From positions 805,071-869,070 of the forward strand of contig NZ_FLQT01000003.1 of assembly GCF_900088125.1 (NCBI RefSeq): a stretch of DNA of 64,000 nt, written 5' to 3'. Source of the stretch: Peptoniphilus pacaensis (GTDB lineage: Bacteria; Bacillota; Clostridia; Tissierellales; Peptoniphilaceae). Of this stretch, positions 6,730-15,789 are shown in pieces. The translations under genes and the position numbers were made by a program. The notes under the pieces are model-generated. The model worked only from the letters and a program-made list of their open reading frames with translations. It searched no databases and was not told the DNA's origin. Within the stretch, counting starts at the first letter, position 1, and the number at the start of each line of letters is the position of its first letter.

Positions 6730-7875
6730 TTACAGTTTAATAAAGTCCAGGGGATTTTTCGCCACGCCGCCGACACGCACTTCGAAATGCAGGTGGGGGC
6801 CGGTGGAGCGACCGGTGGAGCCGATCTTGCCGATGGACTGTCCCTGTGCCACCACGTCGCCGACCTTGACATTATAGGCACTCAAGTGGGCGTAGCGGGT
6901 GGAGGTGCCGTTTTGGTGGTCGATGATGATGAGATTGCCGTAGCTTCCCGCCATGCCGACGCGGGTAACGACGCCGCCGTCTGCCGCGACGACATCGGTG
7001 CCCGTGCGATTGGCCAGGTCGATGCCGTAGTGGAAGCGGCCCCAGCGGGGACCGAAGGGGGAAGAGAGGCGGCCGACCGTGGGCTTAATAAAGCTGCCCG
7101 TGGCCACGCCTTCTTTCGTGCCTACGACGACGATTTGATCCACTGCCTCTTGAACCAGGCGGCTGCTTTGTGTGACCGAAGAAGTGATCTTGCCGTTTTT
7201 CGATTGAATCGCCGTGGTGGTTTCCACGACGCCGGCCTTTCCGGCACGTTCGACTTTTTTTACGCTCTTCACTTGACCTGCGTCTTCTCTCACGACGGTT
7301 TTAAAGGGGACGGCTGCTTGAGCCTTGACTTCCTGATCCAAGGTGACGGTAATCATGGGCGCCGCCTTTAAGACATTGATCTTCGAGCCCTTGTGCAAGG
7401 GGTCTTCCCAGTTGGCGTTTAAGGCCTTGATTTCGTCCACGGTCATGTTGAATTTCTTCGCCACGGACTCCAAGGATTCCGTTTTATCCGCCACGTAGAC
7501 GACCTCTTCCTTGCCGCCGGTCATCAGAAGCTTAAAGCCCTCGTCCACGGTGAGGATCTCTTCCCCTTTGGCGGCTTCGGCTTTTATAGCCGGCTCGATT
7601 TCCATGCGGCGGACGGTGGCGCCTTGAGCCTTAAAGTAGTTTTCGATTTTCTTCATAAGGGCGTCGTAATCGGCGGCGCTCTTTAAATTAAAAACCGCCT
7701 CATCCCCTATGTATACGGTCATCACATCCGCCGCTTTTTCATTTTCCACAGCCACGGCCGCTGCCTTGGCTTCCGCGGGGGCATTTCCTTGAGCAAAGGC
7801 CGGACTGTAAATCAGGCCCGCCGCCATCATCGCCGCCAGGGCGCTTACTTTTATTGTTCTGTTCATTTTCTTCAT
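6730..7875 (-). CDS. Secreted M23 peptidase with LysM and G5 domains
   Basis: 381 residues. A signal peptide (KKMNRTIKVSALAAMMAAG...AFA) covers the first 28 or so. A LysM-like repeat (SLESVAKKFNMTVDEIKALN) lies near 130-150, a G5-type domain (PFKTVVRED...VGTKEG) near 190-260, and the peptidase domain follows. The zinc-site motifs HYGIDLA, the HLSAYN loop, and GPHLHFEVR near the C-terminus are intact, so it should be an active endopeptidase or amidase acting on peptidoglycan cross-links outside the cell. No strong ribosome site is seen before either ATG (codons 1 and 4). A single-gene unit, with a TATAAT about 85 bp upstream. Confidence 0.92.
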   Translation of the reverse strand: MKKMNRTIKVSALAAMMAAGLIYSPAFAQGNAPAEAKAAAVAVENEKAADVMTVYIGDEAVFNLKSAADYDALMKKIENYFKAQGATVRRMEIEPAIKAEAAKGEEILTVDEGFKLLMTGGKEEVVYVADKTESLESVAKKFNMTVDEIKALNANWEDPLHKGSKINVLKAAPMITVTLDQEVKAQAAVPFKTVVREDAGQVKSVKKVERAGKAGVVETTTAIQSKNGKITSSVTQSSRLVQEAVDQIVVVGTKEGVATGSFIKPTVGRLSSPFGPRWGRFHYGIDLANRTGTDVVAADGGVVTRVGMAGSYGNLIIIDHQNGTSTRYAHLSAYNVKVGDVVAQGQSIGKIGSTGRSTGPHLHFEVRVGGVAKNPLDFIKL

Positions 7876-7958
7876 CTCTGTCTCGCTTTCTAATCTGATC
7901 TATATGAAACCTCTCGGGCTTCGTTACTAATTTGTAACTCTTTTAGAGCACGAGGCAT

Positions 7959-7964
7959 ATTATA
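7959..7964 (-). promoter_or_regulatory. -10 element for the M23 peptidase gene
   Basis: Perfect TATAAT on the minus strand; no good -35 at 17 nt (ATAGAC). Downstream in the leader is GTTAC-6-GTAAC (7923-7938), a short inverted repeat of unknown role. Confidence 0.45.
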
Positions 7965-8040
7965 ACAGAGAACGCCCCTTGGTCTATGGCGTTCATGCTA
8001 CAAAAAGATGACAGTTCCATGACAAAAGTCATGGGCATGT

Positions 8041-8069
8041 AAAAAAGCGAAGGCTCCACCTTCGCTTTT
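8041..8069 (-). terminator. Intrinsic terminator after the ribonucleotide reductase gene
   Basis: AAAAGCGAAGG pairs with CCTTCGCTTTT around TGGAG, followed by T residues on the minus strand. Confidence 0.85.
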
Positions 8070-8094
8070 CCTATTTGTAAAATTCTATTTTCTA

Positions 8095-10221
8095 TTAAAT
8101 GGCGCAGGGGCTGTAACCGCAGTCCTGGCATTCGGCGCAGCCGCCCGAGTGGTTCATGGTGCCGCCGCACATGGGGCAGGTGTCGGGATTTTCCGTCATT
8201 TGCTTGGCGATCTCCCGATTTAATTCGTCCTGTAATTCTTTGATGCGATTGCCGGAATCTTTCTTGTCCTTGGTAATCAGGATGCCGCTTCTGGCGCAGC
8301 CGTCGCGGTAAATGGTGATGCCCTTCAGTCCCCGCTCCCAGGCGTAGACGTAAAGGTCTTCCACATCTTCCACGCTGAATTCATTGGGCACGTTCACCGT
8401 GGAGGAGATGGAAGCGTCGATAAATTGCTGCCAGGTGGACTGGACATTGATCCGGTCGCGGTAATTTAAATTGGATGTGGTGATGACGTAATCGGGCAGC
8501 TCTTCTTCCGTGGAAATGCCCTGAGCTTCCATAAGCTTGCGAATGATCTCCGTATACACCGTGTAGTAGGTGTCCTCGGCGTGGAGGGATTCGGATTTTC
8601 TCACGTAACTGATTTGGAAGATGGGTTCCACGCCGTTGCTGCAGCCGATTAAGGTGGAGATGGATCCCGTAGGCGCGATGGTCAAAAGCTGAGAGTTTCT
8701 CAGGCCGTACTCTTCGATAAGTGCCAGCACGTCTTCGTCGGCATTGGAGCGAATAAATTCACTGGCCAGCACCTTGTCTTTTCTGTAGCGGGGGAAGGGG
8801 CCGTCTTCTTTCGCCAGAAGGGCGGATTGACGCAGAGCTTCGTTGACGAGGACCCGACCGATTTGATTGATGAGGTTTAGGGATTCCGAGGAGCCGTACT
8901 TCACGCCCATTTTAATGAACATATCGGCGACGCCCATAATGCCCAGACCGATTTGGCGCAGGTCCCGAGACAGTTCCTGTTGCTGCTTCAAGGGGTGCAG
9001 GTTCATATTTTCGTCCAGCACCTCGTTTAAATAGATGACGCCTTCCCGCACCAGTCGGCCGAAGGATTCGAATTCGAAGCGGGCAAATTTGCTGAAGGGG
9101 TATTTTACAAACTCCCCGAGATTAATACTGGAAAGATTGCAGGAGCCGAAGGCGGGCAGGGGCTCTTCCGCACAGGGATTCACCCCGGCGTATTCGAAGG
9201 TGTCGTCTTCGCTCATAATGTGCCAGGAATTGATCCGGTCTTTAAAGAGGATGCCCGGCTCAGCCATGTCCCAATTGTTCAGGGCCAAATTGTGCATCAT
9301 CTCCCGGGCGCTGACTTCTCTTCTGATTTTTTCCCCGGTGGCTTCCACGTCGAATTTTAAGGTAAAGGGCTCGTCCTCTTTGTAGGCTTCGAAGAAATCG
9401 TCGCCGCAGTTGACGGAAATATTGGCGCTGGTGACCTTGTCCAGATCTTTCTTTACATTAATGAAGTCGATAATGTCCGGGTGGGAGGCGTCCATATTGA
9501 GCATGAGGGCGCCGCGGCGGCCCCGCATGCCGATGAGGCCCGTAGTAAGGGAGTAGAGGTCCATAAAGCTCACGGCCCCCGTGGTGGAGGAGGCGGCGTT
9601 GTTGACCTTGGCTCCCTTGGGACGCAGTTTGTTTAAGGTGAGGCCCACGCCGCCGCCGTAGCTGTAGGTGCGCGCCATCCACTTGGCCGTGTCGTAAATG
9701 GATTCGATATTGTCTTCCACTTGAGGCATGACGTAGCAGTTGGACAGGGTGATCTTTTTTCCGTAGGCGTCCAGGCCGCGGCCGGCTAAGATCCGACCGG
9801 CAGGCATAAATTCTTTATTGGCGATGGCCTTTTTAATGGCGGAGTTGCCGCCGGAGACCCGCTCCAGGAAGCCTTCGAAGTTTTCCGAATCGAAGCGGTA
9901 TTTCTTCTCGTAAATGTCGCGCTGCAGATCCGTCATATCCCAGCCGTGTTCCCGCAAGCGGGTGCGCTCTTCGCGGTAGAGAATGTATTTTTTTGCTGCC
10001 GCCGGATCCTTCGTCATCAAGGAAATTTCCACGGCGTCTTGAATGGCTTCGATGTCGATGGCGTCGTTGCCGTCGAATTTTTCCGTTACCTCTCGAGCGA
10101 CGGCACGGGCCGCTTCTTCGTCCACGCCCTTTTCCGTTTCCGCCATGGCTTTTTGTACGGCGACGACGATTTTTTCTCCGTCGAAATCCACCACATTCCC
10201 ATTACGCTTGCGAACCTTCAT
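8095..10221 (-). CDS. nrdJ: Class II (adenosylcobalamin-dependent) ribonucleoside reductase
   Basis: 708 residues. An N-terminal ATP-cone (MKVRKRNGNVVDFD, to about 95) is followed by the ten-stranded barrel. The active-site loop NPCAEEPLPAFGSCNLSSINL carries the asparagine, cysteine and glutamate of the radical chemistry, with LLTIAPTGSIS further on. The C-terminus has paired CxxC motifs, CPMCGG and CAECQDCGYSPC, which supply the external dithiol typical of class II enzymes. It makes deoxynucleotides with or without oxygen and needs B12. A strong AAAGGAGG site precedes the ATG. Single-gene unit with its own promoter and two palindromes upstream. Confidence 0.93.
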   Translation of the reverse strand: MKVRKRNGNVVDFDGEKIVVAVQKAMAETEKGVDEEAARAVAREVTEKFDGNDAIDIEAIQDAVEISLMTKDPAAAKKYILYREERTRLREHGWDMTDLQRDIYEKKYRFDSENFEGFLERVSGGNSAIKKAIANKEFMPAGRILAGRGLDAYGKKITLSNCYVMPQVEDNIESIYDTAKWMARTYSYGGGVGLTLNKLRPKGAKVNNAASSTTGAVSFMDLYSLTTGLIGMRGRRGALMLNMDASHPDIIDFINVKKDLDKVTSANISVNCGDDFFEAYKEDEPFTLKFDVEATGEKIRREVSAREMMHNLALNNWDMAEPGILFKDRINSWHIMSEDDTFEYAGVNPCAEEPLPAFGSCNLSSINLGEFVKYPFSKFARFEFESFGRLVREGVIYLNEVLDENMNLHPLKQQQELSRDLRQIGLGIMGVADMFIKMGVKYGSSESLNLINQIGRVLVNEALRQSALLAKEDGPFPRYRKDKVLASEFIRSNADEDVLALIEEYGLRNSQLLTIAPTGSISTLIGCSNGVEPIFQISYVRKSESLHAEDTYYTVYTEIIRKLMEAQGISTEEELPDYVITTSNLNYRDRINVQSTWQQFIDASISSTVNVPNEFSVEDVEDLYVYAWERGLKGITIYRDGCARSGILITKDKKDSGNRIKELQDELNREIAKQMTENPDTCPMCGGTMNHSGGCAECQDCGYSPCAI

Positions 10222-10241
10222 CTTTTCCTCCTTTTATTTAT

Positions 10242-10265
10242 CCACATGTTATCAACATGTAGTGG
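10242..10265. promoter_or_regulatory. Inverted repeat before nrdJ (possible operator)
   Basis: CATGTT-ATC-AACATG with outer CCA/TGG pairs, located between the promoter and the nrdJ ribosome site. NrdR is the usual regulator of such genes, but I cannot match its consensus well. Confidence 0.4.
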
Positions 10266-10289
10266 TTAAGTTTCTTCTTACCTCTAAAT

Positions 10290-10333
10290 GTAGTATACGG
10301 TATTATACTACGCTATGGCCGGGTATTTTTCAA
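10290..10333 (-). promoter_or_regulatory. nrdJ promoter overlapping a palindrome
   Basis: TTGAAA at 10333-10328, 17-nt spacer, TAGTAT at 10310-10305; a TATAAT overlaps it at 10307-10302. The -10 lies inside the perfect inverted repeat GTAGTATA-6-TATACTAC (10290-10311), a position where a bound repressor would block transcription. Confidence 0.55.
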
Positions 10334-10348
10334 GGCGATTTTTCCAAA

Positions 10349-10371
10349 TAAAAAAGACGCCGAAGCGTCTC
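10349..10371 (-). terminator. Intrinsic terminator after the glucosaminidase gene
   Basis: AGACGC-TTCG-GCGTCT followed by six T residues on the minus strand; the hairpin begins inside the stop codon. Confidence 0.85.
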
Positions 10372-10909
10372 AGTTTTCGTCGTAGGCTTTTAAATTGTAT
10401 GCCTCCATGGTCCGAATCAAAATGTCGCCGTAGCGGGGATTGGTGCTGTAGCCCGCCGGGTGAAGGGCCCGGGCGTAGGCCTCGGCACTTTCCGCCCTTC
10501 GCACGGCTTCGTAGCGGGGCGCCTTGGCGATGAGCTTGCCGTAATCGTAAAAGCTCTCCCGGGCGGAGCCGTAGGTGCGAAAGCCGTCCTTGACCATTTT
10601 CTCCTCCTCCCCCTCCATTTCCATGGTGGGAAGGACGACGCCCTTGCCCTTAATGCCGAAGTAATTATTGTAATGCTTCGACAGCTCGCTTTCGCCGAAA
10701 TTCGATTCCACCGCCGCCTGGGCCAGGATCACCGAGGGATAGAGATCGTACTTCTTCCCCACCTCCTGCGCCAAGGGAGCGAACTCCGCGAAAAAATCTT
10801 CCCGGTTCAAAATTGATGCCCGGTCGGGCTCGTAGCGGGGTCTGAGCAAAAACAGAAGGGCCGCCACAAAGGCCATGGCCAGAAGGAGGGCCCGCTTTCT
10901 CTTCTTCAC
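10370..10909 (-). CDS. Membrane-anchored beta-N-acetylglucosaminidase (glucosaminidase domain)
   Basis: 179 residues. A basic start and one hydrophobic helix (residues 6-22) serve as anchor or signal. The rest is one glucosaminidase domain of the family PF01832: YPSVILAQAAVESNFGESEL holds the presumed catalytic glutamate, then HYNNYFGIKGKG, the diagnostic NxFGIKG. It would cleave glycan strands of peptidoglycan. Start is GTG at 10909; the site GAGGTGG lies in the end of the upstream antiporter gene, whose stop is three bases away, so the two are coupled. Confidence 0.88.
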   Translation of the reverse strand: MKKRKRALLLAMAFVAALLFLLRPRYEPDRASILNREDFFAEFAPLAQEVGKKYDLYPSVILAQAAVESNFGESELSKHYNNYFGIKGKGVVLPTMEMEGEEEKMVKDGFRTYGSARESFYDYGKLIAKAPRYEAVRRAESAEAYARALHPAGYSTNPRYGDILIRTMEAYNLKAYDEN

Positions 10910-10912
10910 GAT

Positions 10913-12337
10913 TTATTCCACCTCGGTTACCGTGTCGGGATCGTCCTTAATATAGAAGACATTTTTCCCCAAGGCCGTCATAATGATGACCACAAAGGGC
11001 ATGAGGTAGTTAAAGACGGCGAAGGGCATGTAGGCCAGGGGCGAGACGTGGAGCACGCCTTTCATATAGACGCCGCAGGTATTCCACGGAACGAGACAGC
11101 TGGTCACCGTCCCCGATGCCTCCAAGGTGGAGGAAAGGAGCTTCGGGTGCAGACCACGCCGGCGGTATTCCGGCGCAAACATGCGGCCCGGCACCACGAG
11201 AGAGATGTATTGTTCCGGCATGGTCATATTGGACAGAAGGCAGGTCAAGAGGGTGGCGCTGACGAGGCCGGTGACGGAGCGAATCCCCTGTACCAAGGTC
11301 TTGACGATGACTTCCATCTGGCCCGTCTCCTCGGCGATGCCGCCGAACATCATGGCGATTAAAGTCAGTGACACGGACTGCATCATATTCATCAGCCCGC
11401 CGGCGGTTAAGAGCTTGTCCAAACTTTCAATGCCCGTTTCGGATACGTAGCCGTTCATGCCGCTTCCTAAGATTTCGTTGATGCCCACGGTGGGCTGAAT
11501 AATCGGGCCAATCAAGGTGGCCACGACGATGCCCAGCACGATGCCGGGCAAGGCCGGCAACTTAAAAGCGATGGTAACGATGACCACAATGGGCGGAAGG
11601 AGCAAGAGGGGGCTGATGACGAAGGTGCTCTTCAAGCCCTCTTGCAGGGCCACGATCCCCGAAGTGTCCGCCGCACCGGAAGCGCCTATGTAGCGGCCGG
11701 TTAAGAAGGCGAAGACGGCCAGGGTGATGATGTAGGTTACCATGGTGGGTTTGACCATGGCCTTCACGTGGGTAAAGACGTCGGTGCCGCTCATGGCGGG
11801 GGCGAGATTCGTCGTGTCCGACAGAGGGCTCATCTTGTCCCCGAAATAGGCGCCGGACAAAATGGCGCCGGCGGTGACGGGAGCCGGTATGTTCAATCCT
11901 TGGGCGATGCCCATAAGGGCGATCCCCATGGTGGCCGCCGTTCCCCAGCTGCTCCCCGTGGCAAGGGAGGTGATGGAGCAGATCAAACAGGCTGCGACGA
12001 GAAAAATCGAGGGCTTTAAAATGCCCAGGCCGTAGTAAATCATGGAAGGCACCACGCCCGTGGCAATCCAAATCCCGACCAGAATCCCGATGGTGATTAA
12101 AATCATCACGGAAGGCAGGGCCTGGGAGATGCCGCGGACCATGGCCTTTTCGATGTCTTCCCAGCGGTAGCCGATAAACAGAGCCATTAAGGCCGCAAAG
12201 ATCACGCCGATAAACATGGGGATGTGCGGCTCGATCTTAAATTTTAAAATACTTACGCACATAATCACGACGAGACCGAGAAAGACCGTCAGGGCCTCCC
12301 ACAGCTTCGCCTTCCTGGGCGCATAATTATCATTCAT
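10913..12337 (-). CDS. NhaC-family Na+/H+ antiporter
   Basis: About 474 residues with some twelve hydrophobic segments. The motifs TGSSWGTAATMGIALMGIA and GAYFGDKMSPLSDTTNLA are hallmarks of NhaC-type antiporters, which expel sodium in exchange for protons. Other members exchange malate/lactate or amino acids, so the exact substrate is not certain. Start is the ATG at 12337, nine bases after GGAGGA; the six extra codons upstream are TTG-initiated and overlap that site. Followed by a coupled glucosaminidase gene. Confidence 0.9.
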   Translation of the reverse strand: MNDNYAPRKAKLWEALTVFLGLVVIMCVSILKFKIEPHIPMFIGVIFAALMALFIGYRWEDIEKAMVRGISQALPSVMILITIGILVGIWIATGVVPSMIYYGLGILKPSIFLVAACLICSITSLATGSSWGTAATMGIALMGIAQGLNIPAPVTAGAILSGAYFGDKMSPLSDTTNLAPAMSGTDVFTHVKAMVKPTMVTYIITLAVFAFLTGRYIGASGAADTSGIVALQEGLKSTFVISPLLLLPPIVVIVTIAFKLPALPGIVLGIVVATLIGPIIQPTVGINEILGSGMNGYVSETGIESLDKLLTAGGLMNMMQSVSLTLIAMMFGGIAEETGQMEVIVKTLVQGIRSVTGLVSATLLTCLLSNMTMPEQYISLVVPGRMFAPEYRRRGLHPKLLSSTLEASGTVTSCLVPWNTCGVYMKGVLHVSPLAYMPFAVFNYLMPFVVIIMTALGKNVFYIKDDPDTVTEVE

Positions 12338-12392
12338 GAAGGGTCCTCCTCCCAAAACTTTACTACATTAGCAAGTAGGAATAGTTGAGGTC

Positions 12393-12398
12393 ATTATA
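12393..12398 (-). promoter_or_regulatory. -10 element of the nhaC-like operon
   Basis: TATAAT on the minus strand about 55 bp before the start codon, in an AT-rich stretch; the -35 is not convincing. The rest of the 280-bp gap holds the terminator of the next gene and nothing else I can name. Confidence 0.4.
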
Positions 12399-12546
12399 AT
12401 ATAAAATGCCCTTCGGCGCCACAGAAATGAGCCGCCGTGCGCGCAACTTTCCTAAAATACAAGAAATAGAAATCAACGACTTATCCATAAAGGGGATCGC
12501 CGCGGATAAAAGCGACGCACGCCCCTCGCCTGCGTCGTCGCCAATA

Positions 12547-12590
12547 AAAGACCCCCGGGGACCGGATCCAAACCAATCCTCGGGGGCCAA
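12547..12590 (-). terminator. Intrinsic terminator after the NSS transporter gene
   Basis: CCCCCGAGGA pairs with TCCCCGGGGG across a loop of about 16 nt, then TCTTTT on the minus strand. Confidence 0.75.
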
Positions 12591-12617
12591 ATGATTTTTC
12601 TTACATTCCTACAATTC

Positions 12618-13979
12618 TTATTTCATGAACAAGCCTAAGATACCGCTGGAGTTCAGCCAGATACACAGGATGGCGAAGGGAGCGATGTATTTTACCATGA
12701 CGGAGACGAAGCCCTTGCTCTTGAAGGGGAATTCTCCGTTGTTGGTGACGGCTTTTTCAAAGTTGTCCATACCCCAAACGTGGCCGATAACGATACACAT
12801 GAAGAAACCGGCAGCGGGCATGAGGATGGATTCGGCGATGTAGCTGACTTCGTCGAAGAAGTTCATTGCCATGGGCGGGAAGGTAATTCCGCTCCAAATA
12901 CCCATAGACAAAGCTTCGGGGATGGCGATTAAGAAAGCGACGATACATACGAGCCAGGTAGCCTTTTTTCTGTCCATATCGTAGGAGTCGATGAGCCAGG
13001 AAGTCGGGTTTTCAATTAAGGAAACCGAAGAGGTAATGGCTGCAAAGAGAACCAGGATAAAGAAGATAACAGCCCACAGGGAGCCTAAAGGCATGGAGTC
13101 GAATACGGCGGGCAGCGTGATAAAGATAAGGCCGGGACCTGCGGAAGGTTCGAAGCCGAATGCGAAGACTGCGGGCAGAATGGCAAAGCCGGCGAGCAGT
13201 GCTGCACAAGTATCCAACAAGGGCACGACGATGGAGTCTTTTTCAATGTGACTGGAATCCGGCAAATAAGAGCCGTAGGTGATCATGGCACCCATCCCAA
13301 GACTCAAAGAGAAGAAACATTGCCCCAGAGCTGCGGTGACCGTACTGAGTGTTAATTTAGAGAAGTCGGGTTTTAAGTAGAATTCCAAGCCTGCTCCGGC
13401 TCCCGGAAGGGTGATCGAGCGAATGGCGATGACGATTAACAAGACGAACAGGGTAGGCATAAGCACTTTCGAAGCCCGTTCAATCCCGGAGGAGACGCCT
13501 GCTTGAATAATGATGGCATTGATGATAACAAAGAGTAGGGTGAAGAAAATGGGAGCTCCACCGCTGGAAACGTAAGAGGTGAAGAAGTTTTCAGAATCGC
13601 CGGCGATTCCGGGAAGATGACCCATAACGGATTCCACGATGTACTTCAGAACCCAGCCGCCGATGATATTGTAATAAGTAACGATCATAAAGGGAACCAA
13701 GATCCCAAGGACGCCTACAAATTTCCATTTCGACGCGATCTTCTTATATGCGCCGATAGGATTGAGTTTCGTGTACTTGCCGATGGCCATTTCGCCCAAC
13801 ATGCAAGTAAAGCCGATTGTTGCAATGATAATCAAGTAGATGACGACGAACACGCCCCCACCGTTTTGACCCGTCAAGTAGGGGAATTTCCATAAATTCC
13901 CTAAACCAATGGATGAGCCTGCAGCAGCGAGGATAAAACCAATTTTGCTAAAAGAGCCACGATCTTTTTGATTTTCCAT
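12618..13979 (-). CDS. Neurotransmitter:sodium symporter (SNF/NSS) family transporter
   Basis: 453 residues, twelve predicted helices. Helix 1 carries GSSIGLGNLWKFPYLTGQNGGG, the family signature with the unwound sodium- and substrate-binding segment. Bacterial members such as LeuT, TnaT and MhsT import hydrophobic amino acids with sodium; substrate not assignable here. Site AAAGGATGA before the ATG at 13979. Monocistronic, between two terminators. With BrnQ and NhaC next door it makes a block of sodium-linked amino acid transport. Confidence 0.94.
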   Translation of the reverse strand: MENQKDRGSFSKIGFILAAAGSSIGLGNLWKFPYLTGQNGGGVFVVIYLIIIATIGFTCMLGEMAIGKYTKLNPIGAYKKIASKWKFVGVLGILVPFMIVTYYNIIGGWVLKYIVESVMGHLPGIAGDSENFFTSYVSSGGAPIFFTLLFVIINAIIIQAGVSSGIERASKVLMPTLFVLLIVIAIRSITLPGAGAGLEFYLKPDFSKLTLSTVTAALGQCFFSLSLGMGAMITYGSYLPDSSHIEKDSIVVPLLDTCAALLAGFAILPAVFAFGFEPSAGPGLIFITLPAVFDSMPLGSLWAVIFFILVLFAAITSSVSLIENPTSWLIDSYDMDRKKATWLVCIVAFLIAIPEALSMGIWSGITFPPMAMNFFDEVSYIAESILMPAAGFFMCIVIGHVWGMDNFEKAVTNNGEFPFKSKGFVSVMVKYIAPFAILCIWLNSSGILGLFMK

Positions 13980-14016
13980 AAAATCATCCTTTCACAACAT
14001 ATTGCAACAACATCTG

Positions 14017-14041
14017 TGGAGCGAGCTCCATAAACGTTATA
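14017..14041 (-). promoter_or_regulatory. Candidate NSS-transporter promoter -10 and operator-like repeat
   Basis: TATAAC at 14041-14036 could be the -10. Six bases downstream is the perfect repeat TGGAGC-2-GCTCCA (14030-14017), covering the expected start site. The rest of this 280-bp gap is AT-rich with no other feature. Confidence 0.3.
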
Positions 14042-14212
14042 TTGTATTCTTATTTTACCAATAGAATTTCTGAAAATCAATCCATTTTAGTGAAAATTTA
14101 TTTATTAACATGTATATTTTTGCAAAAAGATATCACTTCTTTCCCTCGCCGCCTAAAATACAGCATTGCGGAGCTAAAAATAGGCCGGCGTTCGAAAAAT
14201 TTTGTTGTCCAA

Positions 14213-14238
14213 TAAAAAATGCGCACCGAAGTGCGCAA
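14213..14238 (-). terminator. Intrinsic terminator after brnQ
   Basis: TTGCGCAC-TTCG-GTGCGCA followed by six T residues on the minus strand. Confidence 0.88.
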
Positions 14239-14259
14239 TTTGCTATCTTAAATTTTATT

Positions 14260-15588
14260 TTAGAAAGCGGGCTTAATGTCGTGGTCATCACGGGTTTTGC
14301 CCATGCCCATGACGCCGCAAATGGTACCGACGAAGGCCCCGACGATGCCGGGAACGAGCCAGCTGAATCCGAATTCCGCCAAAGGCATGTTGTCGATAAT
14401 GTTCGCCGCTCCTTCGAAGGATCCGGTGGCATTGTAGATCGTGGTGAATGCCGCGGCGATAATGGTGCCGACGGCCATGCCGATAATGGTGCCGTCGTAT
14501 TTAATTTGACGGTCGAAGATCATAATGAAGGACATGGCGATAATGGCGGGATAGACGATGTCGAGAACCGGGCCTGCCAGGCCGATGATGCCGTCGACGC
14601 CCACCAAGGAGAAGGTGAAGCTGACGAGGACCGATACGACGACGACGTATTCGTAACGCCACTTTTCGTTGGAGACGGAGTTAAAGAAGTTGCCCGCAGC
14701 GGAGGTTAGGCCTACCGCCGTGGTCAAGCAAGCCAGACTTACGGCCACGGCCAGAGCCACTTGGCCCCATCTGCCCAAGAGCATGCCGACGCTTCCTACG
14801 AGAATTTCCACACGGGTAGCGTCTTTGGCGAAGTGGGTGCCGCCTTGTGCGCCGACATAGGTCAGGCCGCCGTAGATGACGAAGAGAAGGACCATGGCCA
14901 AGACGCAGACCTTGATGATCATCATCTGCTTTTCTTTCTTCGATGCGCTGCCGTAGCCCTTTCGTATCAAGTCGCCGGTAACGATGGACGTACATAACAG
15001 GGCCACCATGGCGTCCATGGTTTGATAACCTTCCTTAATCCCCTGGGTAAAGAAGTCCGCGTTTTCCGTGGGAAGCACGGGCCCGATGGGATGGATCGTA
15101 GCCTTGACGATGATAATACCTAGGAAGACGAGCAGAAACGGCGTAATGTATTGGCCGATAATGTCGATAACGCCGGTTTCCTTAATGGCCAGGGCCAGGG
15201 TCACGGCAAAGAAGATGCCCGAGGTCAGCCAGATCGGCGCGCCGGGGAAGAAGGGAAGGATCCCGACTTCGTGAGTCGTGGCCGCCGTACGGGGAATGGC
15301 GAAGACCGGGCCGACGCTGATCATGCCTGCAGCGGCGAGGATGACGGCGAAGGGATAATTGACCCGACGTCCCAAGTCCACGGCCTTGCCGCCGGCAAAA
15401 ATCGTGACCACCAGGGTGATGATGGGAATGACCGGGTCGGCCAAAAGAAAGCCTGCCATAACCGATGTCCACGAATCCCCTGCGTGGAAGCCCAAAAAGG
15501 GCGGAAAAATTAAGTTGCCCGCGCCGAAAAAGATAGCGAACAGCGCGAAGCCTATGACGATAACGTCTTTAGATTTACTGCTTTTCAT
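14260..15588 (-). CDS. brnQ: Branched-chain amino acid:cation symporter BrnQ
   Basis: 442 residues, about twelve helices. The N-terminal GFALFAIFFGAGNLIFPPFLG is the signature of the LIVCS family, which imports leucine, isoleucine and valine with Na+ or H+. A single-gene unit with a clear TATAAT upstream and a 23-bp palindrome about 90 bp from the start site. In Firmicutes brnQ is often a CodY target, so control by amino acid supply is likely but not shown. Confidence 0.95.
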   Translation of the reverse strand: MKSSKSKDVIVIGFALFAIFFGAGNLIFPPFLGFHAGDSWTSVMAGFLLADPVIPIITLVVTIFAGGKAVDLGRRVNYPFAVILAAAGMISVGPVFAIPRTAATTHEVGILPFFPGAPIWLTSGIFFAVTLALAIKETGVIDIIGQYITPFLLVFLGIIIVKATIHPIGPVLPTENADFFTQGIKEGYQTMDAMVALLCTSIVTGDLIRKGYGSASKKEKQMMIIKVCVLAMVLLFVIYGGLTYVGAQGGTHFAKDATRVEILVGSVGMLLGRWGQVALAVAVSLACLTTAVGLTSAAGNFFNSVSNEKWRYEYVVVVSVLVSFTFSLVGVDGIIGLAGPVLDIVYPAIIAMSFIMIFDRQIKYDGTIIGMAVGTIIAAAFTTIYNATGSFEGAANIIDNMPLAEFGFSWLVPGIVGAFVGTICGVMGMGKTRDDHDIKPAF

Positions 15589-15620
15589 TTACACACTCCT
15601 CAAATTTCAATACGAGATTC

Positions 15621-15626
15621 ATTATA
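15621..15626 (-). promoter_or_regulatory. -10 element of brnQ
   Basis: TATAAT on the minus strand, 33 bp before the start codon; the -35 is poor, which would suit an activated or tightly regulated promoter. Confidence 0.5.
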
Positions 15627-15691
15627 CAGAATATTGAACCCAAACTCTACGAAAGCAGTCATTTTGAATGGTTTATCGGTAAAAGCCTCTG

Positions 15692-15714
15692 ATTTCCAAA
15701 ATGATTTTGGAAAT
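15692..15714. promoter_or_regulatory. 23-bp perfect palindrome upstream of brnQ
   Basis: ATTTCCAAAAT-G-ATTTTGGAAAT. It has no U-tract on either side, so it is not a terminator of the MaoC-like gene; an operator is more likely. An AATTTTC-type CodY-like half site lies nearby at about 15724-15738. Confidence 0.45.
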
Positions 15715-15789
15715 ACTCCGTGGAATTTGAAAATTTTTAGGAGCTAATTTTACATTAAACGATCGTTATATTGTATATGTCTCCTTGCG

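Noticed and set aside
7876-8040. c-di-AMP (ydaO) riboswitch before the M23 peptidase gene
   Set aside because: The expected leader from the -10 at 7959 is only about 75 nt, too short, and no terminator precedes the gene.
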